Assembly: GCF_009664855.1 (NCBI RefSeq)
Contig: NZ_CP045928.1
Coordinates: 1,068,695-1,132,694 of the forward strand
DNA: 64,000 nt
Reading direction: 5' to 3'
From: Flavobacterium sp. SLB02
Lineage (GTDB): Bacteria > Bacteroidota > Bacteroidia > Flavobacteriales > Flavobacteriaceae
This document shows positions 8,463 through 16,813 of this stretch, one piece after another. The position numbers and the translations under genes are program-made. Within the stretch, counting starts at the first letter, position 1; each line of letters starts with the position of its first letter. A model generated the notes under the pieces. The model searched no databases. It was not told the origin of the DNA and saw only the letters and a program-made list of their open reading frames with translations.

Positions 8463-9248
8463 TTAATCCCGAAACATATAATGATATCCTTTTTCTAATA
8501 TTTTTTGTTCGTTTTTTGTTAATCTCATAAAAGAAATGCATTGCCCATATCCGTATTTACTATCTCCAAGACACTCAACAATTCTTAGATTATTGGTCTT
8601 AATTTTGTTAATACAAATTTCAAATATTTTAGGATCTAACCAATCATCAGAATATTTAGGTTCAAACGTTACGATTTCTTTATTGAGTTTAAACTGAACT
8701 TTAATCGGGCCAAAATTAGTTTGCCATTTTTCGTCAATATTTTCAGGATTAAATTTGCCTTTTGATAGTAAAGAAAAAGAATTAATTACATTCTCATAAA
8801 CTTTGTTTTCTTGGCAAACATCGGCTTCTAAATCCATGTAAAACATTTTATGATCATCTAGGCATGCCAGTTCAAATTCATCTATATTCATACCTGGATC
8901 GTATGGTTTTCCGAATATTTCTGAATACTTTTCTATCCTTTTTAAATGGAGCTTATCAAATACTTCTTGATTTGTAAGATCATGAAATTTTTCAAAGAAA
9001 CCGCATTTTCTCAAAATACTTATGTCTTGAACGACTTTTTCTTTTGAAATTTTCTTTTCAATCTTCATATTGGTTTCTTTTCTCTGATTATTACAAGAAA
9101 TGAACGTAAGTAAAAGTATGATTACGATTTTTTTATTTAATAAAATTTCATTGAAATTATTATTCGATTTTATTTTCCTCCTGTTGGCATGAGTGCCTTG
9201 CTCGTGCACACAATTAAAGAAAACATTTGTATATAGGCCATTTTTCAC
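8463..9248 (-). CDS. Unknown protein, likely lipoprotein with damaged 5' end
   Basis: I do not recognise this family. The open frame has 261 codons, but its first 33 residues are polar and odd, and the convincing part begins at the segment NKKIVIILLLTFISC, a lipoprotein signal with lipobox Cys that lacks an in-frame ATG. An ATG at 9152 lies in the +1 frame (MKFY then stop). A single extra A in its AAA run would give MKILLNKKIVII and restore a normal lipoprotein start. A one-base deletion, or a sequencing error, is therefore likely. Just upstream, 9178-9215 is unusually GC-rich with small hairpins and could be an inserted repeat. The C-terminal half (WLDPKIFEICINKIK, CLGDSKYGYGQCISFM) looks like a folded soluble domain. 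Confidence 0.5.
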   Translation of the reverse strand: MKNGLYTNVFFNCVHEQGTHANRRKIKSNNNFNEILLNKKIVIILLLTFISCNNQRKETNMKIEKKISKEKVVQDISILRKCGFFEKFHDLTNQEVFDKLHLKRIEKYSEIFGKPYDPGMNIDEFELACLDDHKMFYMDLEADVCQENKVYENVINSFSLLSKGKFNPENIDEKWQTNFGPIKVQFKLNKEIVTFEPKYSDDWLDPKIFEICINKIKTNNLRIVECLGDSKYGYGQCISFMRLTKNEQKILEKGYHYMFRD

Positions 9249-9260
9249 TAAGTATAATGT

Positions 9261-9602
9261 TTAATCTTCCAATGTTTTTATTTTTTCTTGAATCAGGTTT
9301 AGTAATTTGTTTAAATCTCCCCCAAAATAATTAGGCCTGCAAAATTCTTCATAAATAACTGCTCTGCCATAATTAGAAACTTCAGGGCCTCCCGTATATA
9401 GTTCATAAACTTCCCAGTTGTTTTTAATATGCATATCTGCTAGATGAATCGAACTGTCAACTTCACTTTCTGCATCATTCCTAATTTTTTTATTTTTTCC
9501 ATTTTTATATGTTGGATATGCCATTAAGAAATCTGAGTGAATCTTGTACAAAATGTCATATAAATTTTGCCATTCTTTTTTATTCTTTTTTAGTAGTTTA
9601 AG
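9261..9602 (-). pseudogene. Unknown protein fragment lacking a normal start codon
   Basis: The frame is open from a stop just above 9602 down to TAA at 9261, but the only possible starts are TTG at 9551 or an internal ATG. Protein-like sequence clearly extends upstream of the TTG (KKEWQNLYDILYKIHSDF reads as an amphipathic helix), so the 5' end of the gene seems to be missing. The remaining C-terminal part (KNNWEVYELYTGGPEVSNYG, then a Leu/Ile-rich helix) is about 110 residues. It lies 12 bp upstream of the likewise damaged gene at 8463. If expressed from TTG 9551 it would give 96 residues. The family is not recognised. Confidence 0.45.
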
Positions 9603-9671
9603 TTATTGATGTTTTATCAAAAATATTAATTTAACTATCTCAATAAGCACGTATTTTTACCCGAATTTATT

Positions 9672-9790
9672 AAACAAAAAAAAGGACAGTCCCTCCAATT
9701 AAAGAAGAACTGCCCTTTTAGGCAAATTTTAAATTTGCATTCCTAAGAATGTATATAGTTTTTGGTAATCACTAAAAATGAAGACTAAAC
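9672..9790 (-). ncRNA. 3'-UTR element with terminator, copy 1 of 2
   Basis: On the minus strand this element follows the stop codon of the gene at 9842. It opens with a 29-nt block (9790-9762) that is identical to 10884-10856. A diverged middle follows, and it ends in a 10-bp terminator stem (9709-9718 with 9681-9690, one G-U pair) with a T-rich tail. A 16-nt block at 9672-9687 is also identical to 10752-10767. The match spans two unrelated genes' 3' ends, so the element itself has been duplicated. It may act as a terminator, RNA-stabilising tail or 3'-derived small RNA. Confidence 0.5.
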
Positions 9791-9841
9791 ATTTATAAGT
9801 TCACGATTGAGACACTTATCCTAGCCGGCGTAATATTAAGT

Positions 9842-10285
9842 TTATTTCTCTTCAATAATTTTATACCTTTTATCTTCAATAAATAATTCTTTAGGTTTTG
9901 CGTTATCAGGAAATTCAAATAATACAATTCTATCAATTTCTTTTTTGGGTTTTATTTTGGTTTTCGTACCGGTAAAATAGGCCTGAAACTTCAAAAATCG
10001 ATATAAACTATCCTTTTCTGTTGAAATGTAAACATTTTCGAAATCGAAAATGCAATCTTTTTCGCCTTCGTTTCTCAAAGTAAGTTTCAGTTTTACAAAC
10101 TTCATTCCTTCTGCTGCTTCTATTGGCATTGAGATTATGGGACCATTTGGCAGACCTGGTCTCATATAATCTTCTGAAACTTTTCTAAATTTAATTTGTA
10201 AACCTTCAATACTACTACTTTCAATTTTAAATGCGGCGATGACAATGAATAGCATAAATAATGCTATCACTTTAATTTTTCTCAT
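9842..10285 (-). CDS. Exported protein of unknown function, possible Ig-like/DUF4352-type fold
   Basis: This 147-residue protein has an N-terminal signal or anchor (about residues 5-19, VIALFMLFIVIAAFK) and a beta-rich body. The sequence KFVKLKLTLRNEGEKDCIFDF followed by YRFLKFQAYFTG is the kind of pattern seen in DUF4352 and similar immunoglobulin-like extracytoplasmic domains (a strand carrying KLxLxNxG). I infer an exported single-domain protein, and no partner is evident. The gene stands alone, and its 3' side carries the repeated terminator element at 9672-9790. Homology at family level was not established. Confidence 0.6.
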   Translation of the reverse strand: MRKIKVIALFMLFIVIAAFKIESSSIEGLQIKFRKVSEDYMRPGLPNGPIISMPIEAAEGMKFVKLKLTLRNEGEKDCIFDFENVYISTEKDSLYRFLKFQAYFTGTKTKIKPKKEIDRIVLFEFPDNAKPKELFIEDKRYKIIEEK

Positions 10286-10578
10286 AATTTTTGTTGTTTG
10301 TAAGTGCTTGATTCCATTAGTGTTGGTTAACGAAAAATAGGAATTTAAAATGGTAATTATTTCTTTATGAATTTGTGTGTAAATTTTTTATTTGAAGAGT
10401 AAATAGTTTTTTTGTCATACTTATAATGTTTGGCTTAATAGATCTTATTTCGTTTTTAATTTTAACGATTTGTGTGTGGTTTTTGATGATTTTTAAGACT
10501 TACAAATATATCTTATTTTGTAATAAAAGCATTGTTTAAATTATTGTTTATTGTAAGGTGTGTTATAATAACAAAGTC

Positions 10579-10680
10579 TGTCATTTCGAGCGAAGGGAGA
10601 AATCACAATAGTAATTCGACAAAGATTGGTGCTTTTAGGAGCGGAGTTTCGAGTGTGATTTCTCGTTCCTCGAAATGACA
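10579..10680. repeat. Inverted-repeat element, TGTCATTTCGAG family
   Basis: Arms 10579-10606 and 10655-10680 are inverted copies. Both read TGTCATTTCGAG, then 5-7 variable bases, then AGAAATCAC. The 48-bp interior is variable. Elements with these arms are common in intergenic regions of flavobacterial genomes (recalled, not searched). It fills part of the 600-bp gene-free stretch 10286-10889. The same stretch also contains, at 10709-10740, a short TTGTGTCTTAGCGCCTTCGT block of another repeat type, and the 3'-UTR element at 10752-10884. Confidence 0.65.
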
Positions 10681-10751
10681 ACAATATGCGTAATAGTTAC
10701 TAAAAAAAACTTTGTGTCTTAGCGCCTTCGTGGTAAAAACAAAAAGAAAAA

Positions 10752-10884
10752 AAACAAAAAAAAGGACGATACTATATCAAGTATCGTCCTTTCAGGTAAA
10801 TTGTAATCTACATTCTAAAATTAGATTTTAAAATGCCGCATTAAGCGTACAGTTATTGGTAATCACTAAAAATGAAGACTAAAC
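10752..10884 (-). ncRNA. 3'-UTR element with terminator, copy 2 of 2
   Basis: On the minus strand this starts 6 nt after the stop codon of the RND adaptor gene. It carries the same 29-nt block as copy 1 (10884-10856), then a diverged 60-nt middle, and ends in a perfect 12-bp terminator stem (10781-10792 with 10761-10772) with T-rich tail. It therefore terminates the second RND operon. Why an identical 29-mer is kept upstream of two different terminators is unexplained. Confidence 0.55.
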
Positions 10885-10889
10885 GCAGG

Positions 10890-11978
10890 TTATTCGTTTA
10901 TGATATCGCCTTCCTTAGTTTCTTCACTGGCAATTTTTACCAGTTTATCTTTCAGGTTCAAATCGCCGAAGATTTCAATTTTATCGTCGATTTCTCTTCC
11001 TTTTTTCACATTGACTCTTGTTGCTTTATGGTCGATCACTTTGATCACATACAAACCTTCGGCAGAACTTACCAATGCCGATTTTGGAACTACAAATGTA
11101 CTGTCTTTTGCGTTAAGGGGTAAAAGTACTTCGGCAACCATTCCTGGTAAAAGATCTTTTTTGGTATTGATAACATCCATTTCAACACGCTCAGAGCGTA
11201 ATTTCAAATCTAAAGCTCCGGACATTCTTGTAATTTTAGCTTTAAAATTTTCCGGTAATGATTTTACATTAAAACTCATTTGGTCACCTTCGTGTAAGTA
11301 TCCTGTATACAATTCAGGAACAGAAACAGCTAAACGTAATTTATCCTGCTGCTGAATGGTCAATAAAGGCAAATCAGATCCTTTTCCTGCCGGACCAACA
11401 AAGGTTCCTAAATTCACATTTCTTGCCGCTACAACTCCGTCAAAAGGGGCACGGATTTCAAGATAACCTCTCATAATCGACACTTCTTTGTGGGCTGCAA
11501 CTGCTGCCTGGTATTGTGCATAATCTGAGTTTTTCTTTCCGTTGGCCATTTCCAGGTCATTTTTAGAAATTGTTCCTTCGACTTTGCTGGTTTCGTACAA
11601 ACGATTGTAAGTACTTTTGCTTGTAGCATAAATAGCTTCCATCGATTTTAGTCTTGATTCGGCTGCAGCGAGTTGAGAACTGATTTCCGGTGCTTCAAGA
11701 ACGATCAAAAGCTGTCCTTTTTTTACTTTGGTACCAATATCTACTTTTAGCAATTTTACAAAACTGCTTACTTTAGCGTACAAATCTACTTGCTGGAAAC
11801 CGGTTAATTCAGCCGGTAAACGCAACTCTGTAGTTAGTTTTTCTTTCTCTAAAGAAATTGTTTCTGTTTTAGGTTCAATTTCGGCAGTAACAGTTTCTTC
11901 TTTCTTAGAATTACAGCTCGTTAGAAAAAAAACGGCTACAAAAAATAATGCGCTCGATTGTATAATTTTATTTTTCAT
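10890..11978 (-). CDS. RND efflux periplasmic adaptor lipoprotein (AcrA/MexE-like)
   Basis: This is the adaptor of the second tripartite efflux system. The 362 residues start with a lipoprotein signal (FFLTSC, Cys 22), followed by an acidic linker. The lipoyl half (VDLYAKVSSFVKLLKVDIG), an alpha-hairpin (about 85-150), the second lipoyl half (LEIRAPFDGVVAARNVNLG) and beta-barrel domains follow in the standard order, and MVAEVLLPL is the usual RND-MFP segment. Its start overlaps the end of the permease gene by 11 bp, so the two are translationally coupled. Order on the minus strand is TolC, permease, adaptor, an arrangement common in Bacteroidota. The substrate is unknown, with drugs or small hydrophobic compounds expected. 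Confidence 0.93.
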   Translation of the reverse strand: MKNKIIQSSALFFVAVFFLTSCNSKKEETVTAEIEPKTETISLEKEKLTTELRLPAELTGFQQVDLYAKVSSFVKLLKVDIGTKVKKGQLLIVLEAPEISSQLAAAESRLKSMEAIYATSKSTYNRLYETSKVEGTISKNDLEMANGKKNSDYAQYQAAVAAHKEVSIMRGYLEIRAPFDGVVAARNVNLGTFVGPAGKGSDLPLLTIQQQDKLRLAVSVPELYTGYLHEGDQMSFNVKSLPENFKAKITRMSGALDLKLRSERVEMDVINTKKDLLPGMVAEVLLPLNAKDSTFVVPKSALVSSAEGLYVIKVIDHKATRVNVKKGREIDDKIEIFGDLNLKDKLVKIASEETKEGDIINE

Positions 11979-14900
11979 TTTTTGGATTTAATGATGAGAT
12001 ATAATGGATGCTTTCTTCGTCTTCAGGATCTAAAGAAACAGATTGTGTTGTTGTTTTTTCTTGTGCCCAGGCAAAGATAAGTGGCAGGATAAGCAATACG
12101 GCAAAAGTTGAGAATAATAATCCACCAATTACGGCTCTACCTAACGGAGAAACCTGATCGCCACCTTCGCCATGACCAATTGCCATTGGCAACATTCCGG
12201 CAATCATTGCAACTGATGTCATGATAATAGGACGAAGCCTTAAAGCCGCAGCTTCACGAGCCGATTCAAGTGCATTTCCATTTCGTTTTCGAAGCTGTTC
12301 TGCATTGGTAACCAATAAAACGGCATTCGCGATAGAAACCCCAACCGACATAATGATACCCATATAGGATTGTAAGTTTAGCGTAGAGCCAGTAATCGTA
12401 AGCATTAATAATGCTCCTAAAACTACTGCAGGAACTGTTGTTAAGATTACTAACGAAACTTTGAACGACTGGAAATTAGCGGCTAACATTAAGAAGATTA
12501 CAAATATGGCAACCAATAATCCGACTTGTAAACTGCTTAATGTTTCGACCAATACTTTACTCATTCCGATTGGAGTGATGAATAACCCCCTAGGTAATTC
12601 ACCCAACGAACTGATGGTTGCATCCACATCTTTTACTGCCGTTCCTAAATCGGTCTGGCTAATGTTGGCTGTAACGGTAATGTATGGCATAGCCCCTAAA
12701 TTGTCATTTTCACCACTCACAAATCCCGGTGTAATTTTTGCAACATCACTTAAAACAGGACGAAGCGAATTTTTTAATACCGGAATTTCTCCAATATCAG
12801 TTTTACTCTTCATTTGATTCAAAGGAACCTGAACCTGAACGTTGTAGGATAATCCGGCTCTTTCATCAACCCAGGTATTTTTCTCTGTATATCTAGATGA
12901 TGAGGTCGAGGCCACAAGCGATCTGGAAATATCATTCATATCTACGCCCAATTCGGCAGCACGGGTTCTGTCAATATCAATATTCATGGCTGGATAATGA
13001 ATTGGCTGACCAATTTGTACGTCTCTGAAATAAGAAATTTTCTTTAGTTTTTCTACAATTTGATTAGCGTATAATTCATTTCGTTTTTTATCTTTTCCTG
13101 CAATACGAACTTCAATTGGAGTAGGAGATCCCTGGCTCAACACTTTATCGGTAAGTTCGATTGGCTCAAAAGAAAGTTTTACATCGGGAAGCACTTTTTT
13201 AATTCGGGCTCTAAAGTCGTCCTTAAAGTTGTCCATATCGGTATGGTATTCTTTTAAACTTACCTGAAATACCGCTTCATGCGAACCTGCCATGAACAAG
13301 TAAATCGGGTTAATGGAGAATAACGAAGGGTGCTGTCCTACATAAACAGAGGAGATTCCGATATGTTCTTTGCCTACCATTTTTTGTAATTCTTTCAAAA
13401 CAATAATGGCTTTTTCTTCAGTACGCTCTAAACGGGTTCCATCAGGAGCGCGCATTCTTAATTGAAACTGACTTGAATTTACTTTTGGGAAAACATCTTT
13501 TCCAATGAAATTGATAAAGACAACCGCCAAAAGCGTAATTCCAACCAGATATATGATAGCTGTTGCTTTTTTATAAGGGAATAATCGATCCAGGGTTCTC
13601 ATAAAACGAATTCTGAAACGCTCGAAAGCACCAATTTTCCCGTCATTGTCGATATCTTCTTTTGCAACCATTGCTTTTTTCTGCGTGATGGGATCTTTTT
13701 CCGATTCCGGAGTTAATCCGCAATGGTTAAATTCTGCTTCATCATCTGAAATATTAGGTCCATGTTCGTGTTTTGGATGTGCTTTCATGAGCCAGTTGGC
13801 CATTACAGGCACAAAAGTCTGAGAGAGTAAAAACGAAATTACCATCGAGAATCCAATGGCTAAAGCCAAAGGCAAGAACAACGCTCCAGGAATTCCTACC
13901 ATGGTAAATGCTGGTGCAAAAACTGCCAGAATACAAAGTAAGATCAATAATTTAGGCAAGGCAATTTCCTGACAGGCATCCCAAATGGCCAGTGCCTTGG
14001 GTTTACCCATATCGAGATGCTGGTGAATATTTTCGATTGTTACCGTACTTTCATCCACCAAAATACCAATTGCCAGTGCTAGTCCACTTAAAGACATTAA
14101 GTTGATGGTTTGCCCGAATAATTTCAGGAATAGAACCCCTGATATAATAGAAATCGGGATGGTTAAAATTACAATTAAAGCTGCACGTTTATCGCCAAGG
14201 AAAAGCAATACCATTAGTCCGGTTAAAACCGCTCCAATGATACCTTCTGTAATCAAACTTTTCACCGAGTTAATTACATAAACCGACTGGTCAAATTCAT
14301 AAGATAATTTTACGTCCTCGGGAAGTGTACTTTGAATTTTAGGCAATTCGGCTTTTAATTTCTGCACCACATCCCAGGTCGAAGCATCTCCGGCTTTTGC
14401 AATACTGATATATACCGAGCGTTTTCCGTTCACCAGAGCATAACCTTGTGTAATATCCGCGCCGTCTTTTACAGTGGCAACATCTCCTAATTTTAAGTTT
14501 TGAACGCTTCCTTTAAAGAGTGGAATATTTTCAAAATCTTTAACTTCTTTGATTGTATTATTGGTTGGTGTAATATAGTTGACATCGCCCATTCTTACGT
14601 TTCCGGACGGTGCGGTCTGGTTGTTGATACGAATGGCCTCCACCACCTGATCGGGTGTCATATTGTGCGAACGCAATAAATCCGGATCTACGTTGACCTC
14701 GATAGTTCTTGGGCTTCCGCCAAAGGGAGCAGGCGATAATAAACCTGGAATCGAGGTAAAGGAGGCGCGAACATACACATTGGCCAAATCCTGCAATTCG
14801 TTGTTTGATCTAATCTTACTGCTCAAAACCAATTGACCAATTGGCAATGATGAAGCATCAAAACGAATGATAAACGGCGGCTGGGTTCCCGGAGGAAATG

Positions 14901-15252
14901 CCGCCTGGATTCTGTTCGAAAGTGAACTCAGTTCGGCCGCAGCCTGAGCCATATTCGTGTTTTCATAATAGGTTAATTTCATAATCATTAACCCTTGGAT
15001 ATTCTTGGTTTCAACAGATTTTACACCATTGGCAAAGGGTAGAATGTTGACATAAGTCTTAGCAAAATAAGCTTCCATCTGGTCTGGCGTGTAACCTCCA
15101 AAAGGATGTGCAATATAGATAACCGGCAAGTTCATTTTTGGCAGGATATCTACCTTAATGTCCTGGATGGCACCAATTCCGAAGAAAAATAGACCCGCAA
15201 CCAATACTAATATGGAGATGGGTTTGCGGAGTGCAAAACGTATTAAATTCAT
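11968..15252 (-). CDS. RND efflux permease with EF-hand-like loop in the central cytoplasmic insert
   Basis: This is the proton-driven inner-membrane pump of a tripartite exporter. The 1,094 residues are slightly longer than AcrB-type pumps. The TM4 signature GILVDESTVTIENI near residues 396-410 keeps the first Asp (400) but has Glu in place of the second, and differs from the heavy-metal subgroup. Both large porter loops and 12 membrane helices can be traced. The segment between TM6 and TM7 is extended, acidic and His-containing (about residues 490-550). It contains DIDNDGKIGAFE at residues 533-544, which fits the EF-hand calcium-loop consensus at positions 1, 3, 5, 6, 8 and 12. Calcium binding is an inference. 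It is co-transcribed with TolC upstream and adaptor downstream. The family assignment is firm. Confidence 0.93.
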   Translation of the reverse strand: MNLIRFALRKPISILVLVAGLFFFGIGAIQDIKVDILPKMNLPVIYIAHPFGGYTPDQMEAYFAKTYVNILPFANGVKSVETKNIQGLMIMKLTYYENTNMAQAAAELSSLSNRIQAAFPPGTQPPFIIRFDASSLPIGQLVLSSKIRSNNELQDLANVYVRASFTSIPGLLSPAPFGGSPRTIEVNVDPDLLRSHNMTPDQVVEAIRINNQTAPSGNVRMGDVNYITPTNNTIKEVKDFENIPLFKGSVQNLKLGDVATVKDGADITQGYALVNGKRSVYISIAKAGDASTWDVVQKLKAELPKIQSTLPEDVKLSYEFDQSVYVINSVKSLITEGIIGAVLTGLMVLLFLGDKRAALIVILTIPISIISGVLFLKLFGQTINLMSLSGLALAIGILVDESTVTIENIHQHLDMGKPKALAIWDACQEIALPKLLILLCILAVFAPAFTMVGIPGALFLPLALAIGFSMVISFLLSQTFVPVMANWLMKAHPKHEHGPNISDDEAEFNHCGLTPESEKDPITQKKAMVAKEDIDNDGKIGAFERFRIRFMRTLDRLFPYKKATAIIYLVGITLLAVVFINFIGKDVFPKVNSSQFQLRMRAPDGTRLERTEEKAIIVLKELQKMVGKEHIGISSVYVGQHPSLFSINPIYLFMAGSHEAVFQVSLKEYHTDMDNFKDDFRARIKKVLPDVKLSFEPIELTDKVLSQGSPTPIEVRIAGKDKKRNELYANQIVEKLKKISYFRDVQIGQPIHYPAMNIDIDRTRAAELGVDMNDISRSLVASTSSSRYTEKNTWVDERAGLSYNVQVQVPLNQMKSKTDIGEIPVLKNSLRPVLSDVAKITPGFVSGENDNLGAMPYITVTANISQTDLGTAVKDVDATISSLGELPRGLFITPIGMSKVLVETLSSLQVGLLVAIFVIFLMLAANFQSFKVSLVILTTVPAVVLGALLMLTITGSTLNLQSYMGIIMSVGVSIANAVLLVTNAEQLRKRNGNALESAREAAALRLRPIIMTSVAMIAGMLPMAIGHGEGGDQVSPLGRAVIGGLLFSTFAVLLILPLIFAWAQEKTTTQSVSLDPEDEESIHYISSLNPKNEK

Positions 15253-15262
15253 TAGGATCTAA

Positions 15263-16648
15263 TTAAAATTCATTTATAAATAAGTCAAAATTGCCACTAG
15301 CAGCTACTTTAAGCAAAAACGATTGCCAGACATTGTTATTGACAATATCTCTGTCAATTTCAGCGCGGTTTAACGTATAAAGCGTTTGGGTAATATCGGT
15401 TAAATCGGTAAGTCCGTTTTTGTATAGAGTCGATTTTTGCAAATACGCTTTCTTGGCTGCATCTACCTGAATAGGGGCTTCGGCAAAGTTGTCGAGCGTT
15501 ATCTGTATTTTATCGTCGGCTAGTTTTAGTTGTGATTTGAGTTCTCTCTCGGCCTGGTTGTATTCTTCCTGTAGACCTTGAGAAACATACTTTTGAGCGC
15601 TTACTTGTTTACTTGCTCTAAAAGGAGTGGTAAGATTCCAGCTAATTCCAATTCCGACTAAATAATTGGTGCGGTCCGGATTTACCCCATCCCAGTAATT
15701 TCTGTTGAATGAATTCTGATCTGTAATATAGTCGCTATTAAATCCTGAGGCGCGTGTTTGCAAAACCCCAAAGGCGCTCATTGTGGGATAGTAAAAACGC
15801 TTGTATAATTTTACTTGTTGATTGCTGTAATCAATTTTCGTTTTATAGAATTGTAATAAAGGGTGCAAACTGTCTGAAGTTGTAGTTCCTCTCAAAACCT
15901 CTTTTGGAATATCGTTTACAAATAAAGTATCGGTTGCAAAATCCTGAGGCGCAACGCCCATCAAATCAACTAATTTATTGTTCTGTTCCTTAACGAAGTT
16001 TTTAGCCAGATTCAAAGAGATCTTTGCTTTGGAAACTTCGGCTGTAGCCAATGTAGAATCAACTCCGGCCAGTAATCCGTTTTTAACGCGGGCTACGGCA
16101 GTTTTCTTGAAAATTTCAGCGCGGCTTAAATTTTTTTGCTGCGAAATCAATAATCTCTGGCTTGCCAGTAAATTCAAATAAGCAGCAGCAATTTTAATTT
16201 CCTGTTGAAATTCTTCCTGTTTCAAATCTTTTTCCTTGGCCTGAAGATCAATTTTAGCCAAATTGATTTTTTCCTTAATTTTCCCAAAGGTGAAAAAATC
16301 CCAGTTCATATTGACCAGATACAAAGCGCCAAAAGCTGAATTCCAGTTTTGGTCCGGTAAGGCAGGTCCGGAAGAAGCTGTTCCTAAACCATTAAAACCG
16401 TACAAAGCACCGTTTTGCCCGTTGATTGTTCCGTAATCCTGTTGTGCCGATAAATTAAGGTTTGGCAGATAATCACGCTTGGATTGTTTGAGTGTCTCAC
16501 GTGAAGCATTGGTATAATTGCTTTTTGCTTTGATAGAACCGTAGTTTTCTAAACCTGTTTTAATGGCTTGTTTTAAAGACAAGGTTTGCGCATAACTACC
16601 ACAAGCAAAAATCAAGAAAACTAATAAAGTAATTTTTCTGAAGTACAT
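15263..16648 (-). CDS. TolC-family outer-membrane channel of second RND operon
   Basis: This is the outer-membrane channel, first gene of the second RND operon. From ATG 16648 the product has 461 residues with a good signal peptide (ITLLVFLIFACGSYAQ). The longer frame from 16678 would put ten polar residues ahead of it, so I prefer the shorter start. Two OEP repeats are visible, with long helices rich in Q, K and N; GVGISWNLTTPFRASKQV-like strands lie near residue 350 and a last helical repeat ends in LYTLNRAEIDRDIVNN. The permease gene starts 11 bp after its stop. The promoter should lie between 16649 and 16813, shared with the divergent LytS gene. Confidence 0.92.
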   Translation of the reverse strand: MYFRKITLLVFLIFACGSYAQTLSLKQAIKTGLENYGSIKAKSNYTNASRETLKQSKRDYLPNLNLSAQQDYGTINGQNGALYGFNGLGTASSGPALPDQNWNSAFGALYLVNMNWDFFTFGKIKEKINLAKIDLQAKEKDLKQEEFQQEIKIAAAYLNLLASQRLLISQQKNLSRAEIFKKTAVARVKNGLLAGVDSTLATAEVSKAKISLNLAKNFVKEQNNKLVDLMGVAPQDFATDTLFVNDIPKEVLRGTTTSDSLHPLLQFYKTKIDYSNQQVKLYKRFYYPTMSAFGVLQTRASGFNSDYITDQNSFNRNYWDGVNPDRTNYLVGIGISWNLTTPFRASKQVSAQKYVSQGLQEEYNQAERELKSQLKLADDKIQITLDNFAEAPIQVDAAKKAYLQKSTLYKNGLTDLTDITQTLYTLNRAEIDRDIVNNNVWQSFLLKVAASGNFDLFINEF

Positions 16649-16732
16649 AAAATTAGTGGTATGAAATTGATAGAACAAAATTATTTGACTTCAACTGATA
16701 TATGTCATCTTAAATGATGTACTGCGATAATA

Positions 16733-16755
16733 AATGACCAATTGAATTGGTCATT
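16733..16755. promoter_or_regulatory. Palindrome between divergent efflux operon and LytS/LytTR genes
   Basis: A perfect 10-bp inverted repeat, AATGACCAAT and ATTGGTCATT around a 3-bp centre, lies midway between the two divergent transcription units. A second, looser palindrome (TCATcttaaATGA) is just to its left. It is a plausible operator for the divergent regulator, though it does not match a standard LytTR direct repeat. It could also fold as a hairpin. Confidence 0.45.
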
Positions 16756-16813
16756 TTTTGGAAAAATAAATTAAATTTTTGTACGTACTTTGTAGACTAT
16801 TTAAGTATTAAAA

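Noticed and set aside
9178..9215. GC-rich block as an insertion sequence end
   Set aside because: It is too short, with only 4-bp hairpins and no matching end elsewhere; kept only as a remark on the damaged gene.
10872..11123. 83-codon plus-strand frame starting in the repeated 29-nt block
   Set aside because: It is antisense to the RND adaptor, and the other copy of the 29-nt block has no such frame.
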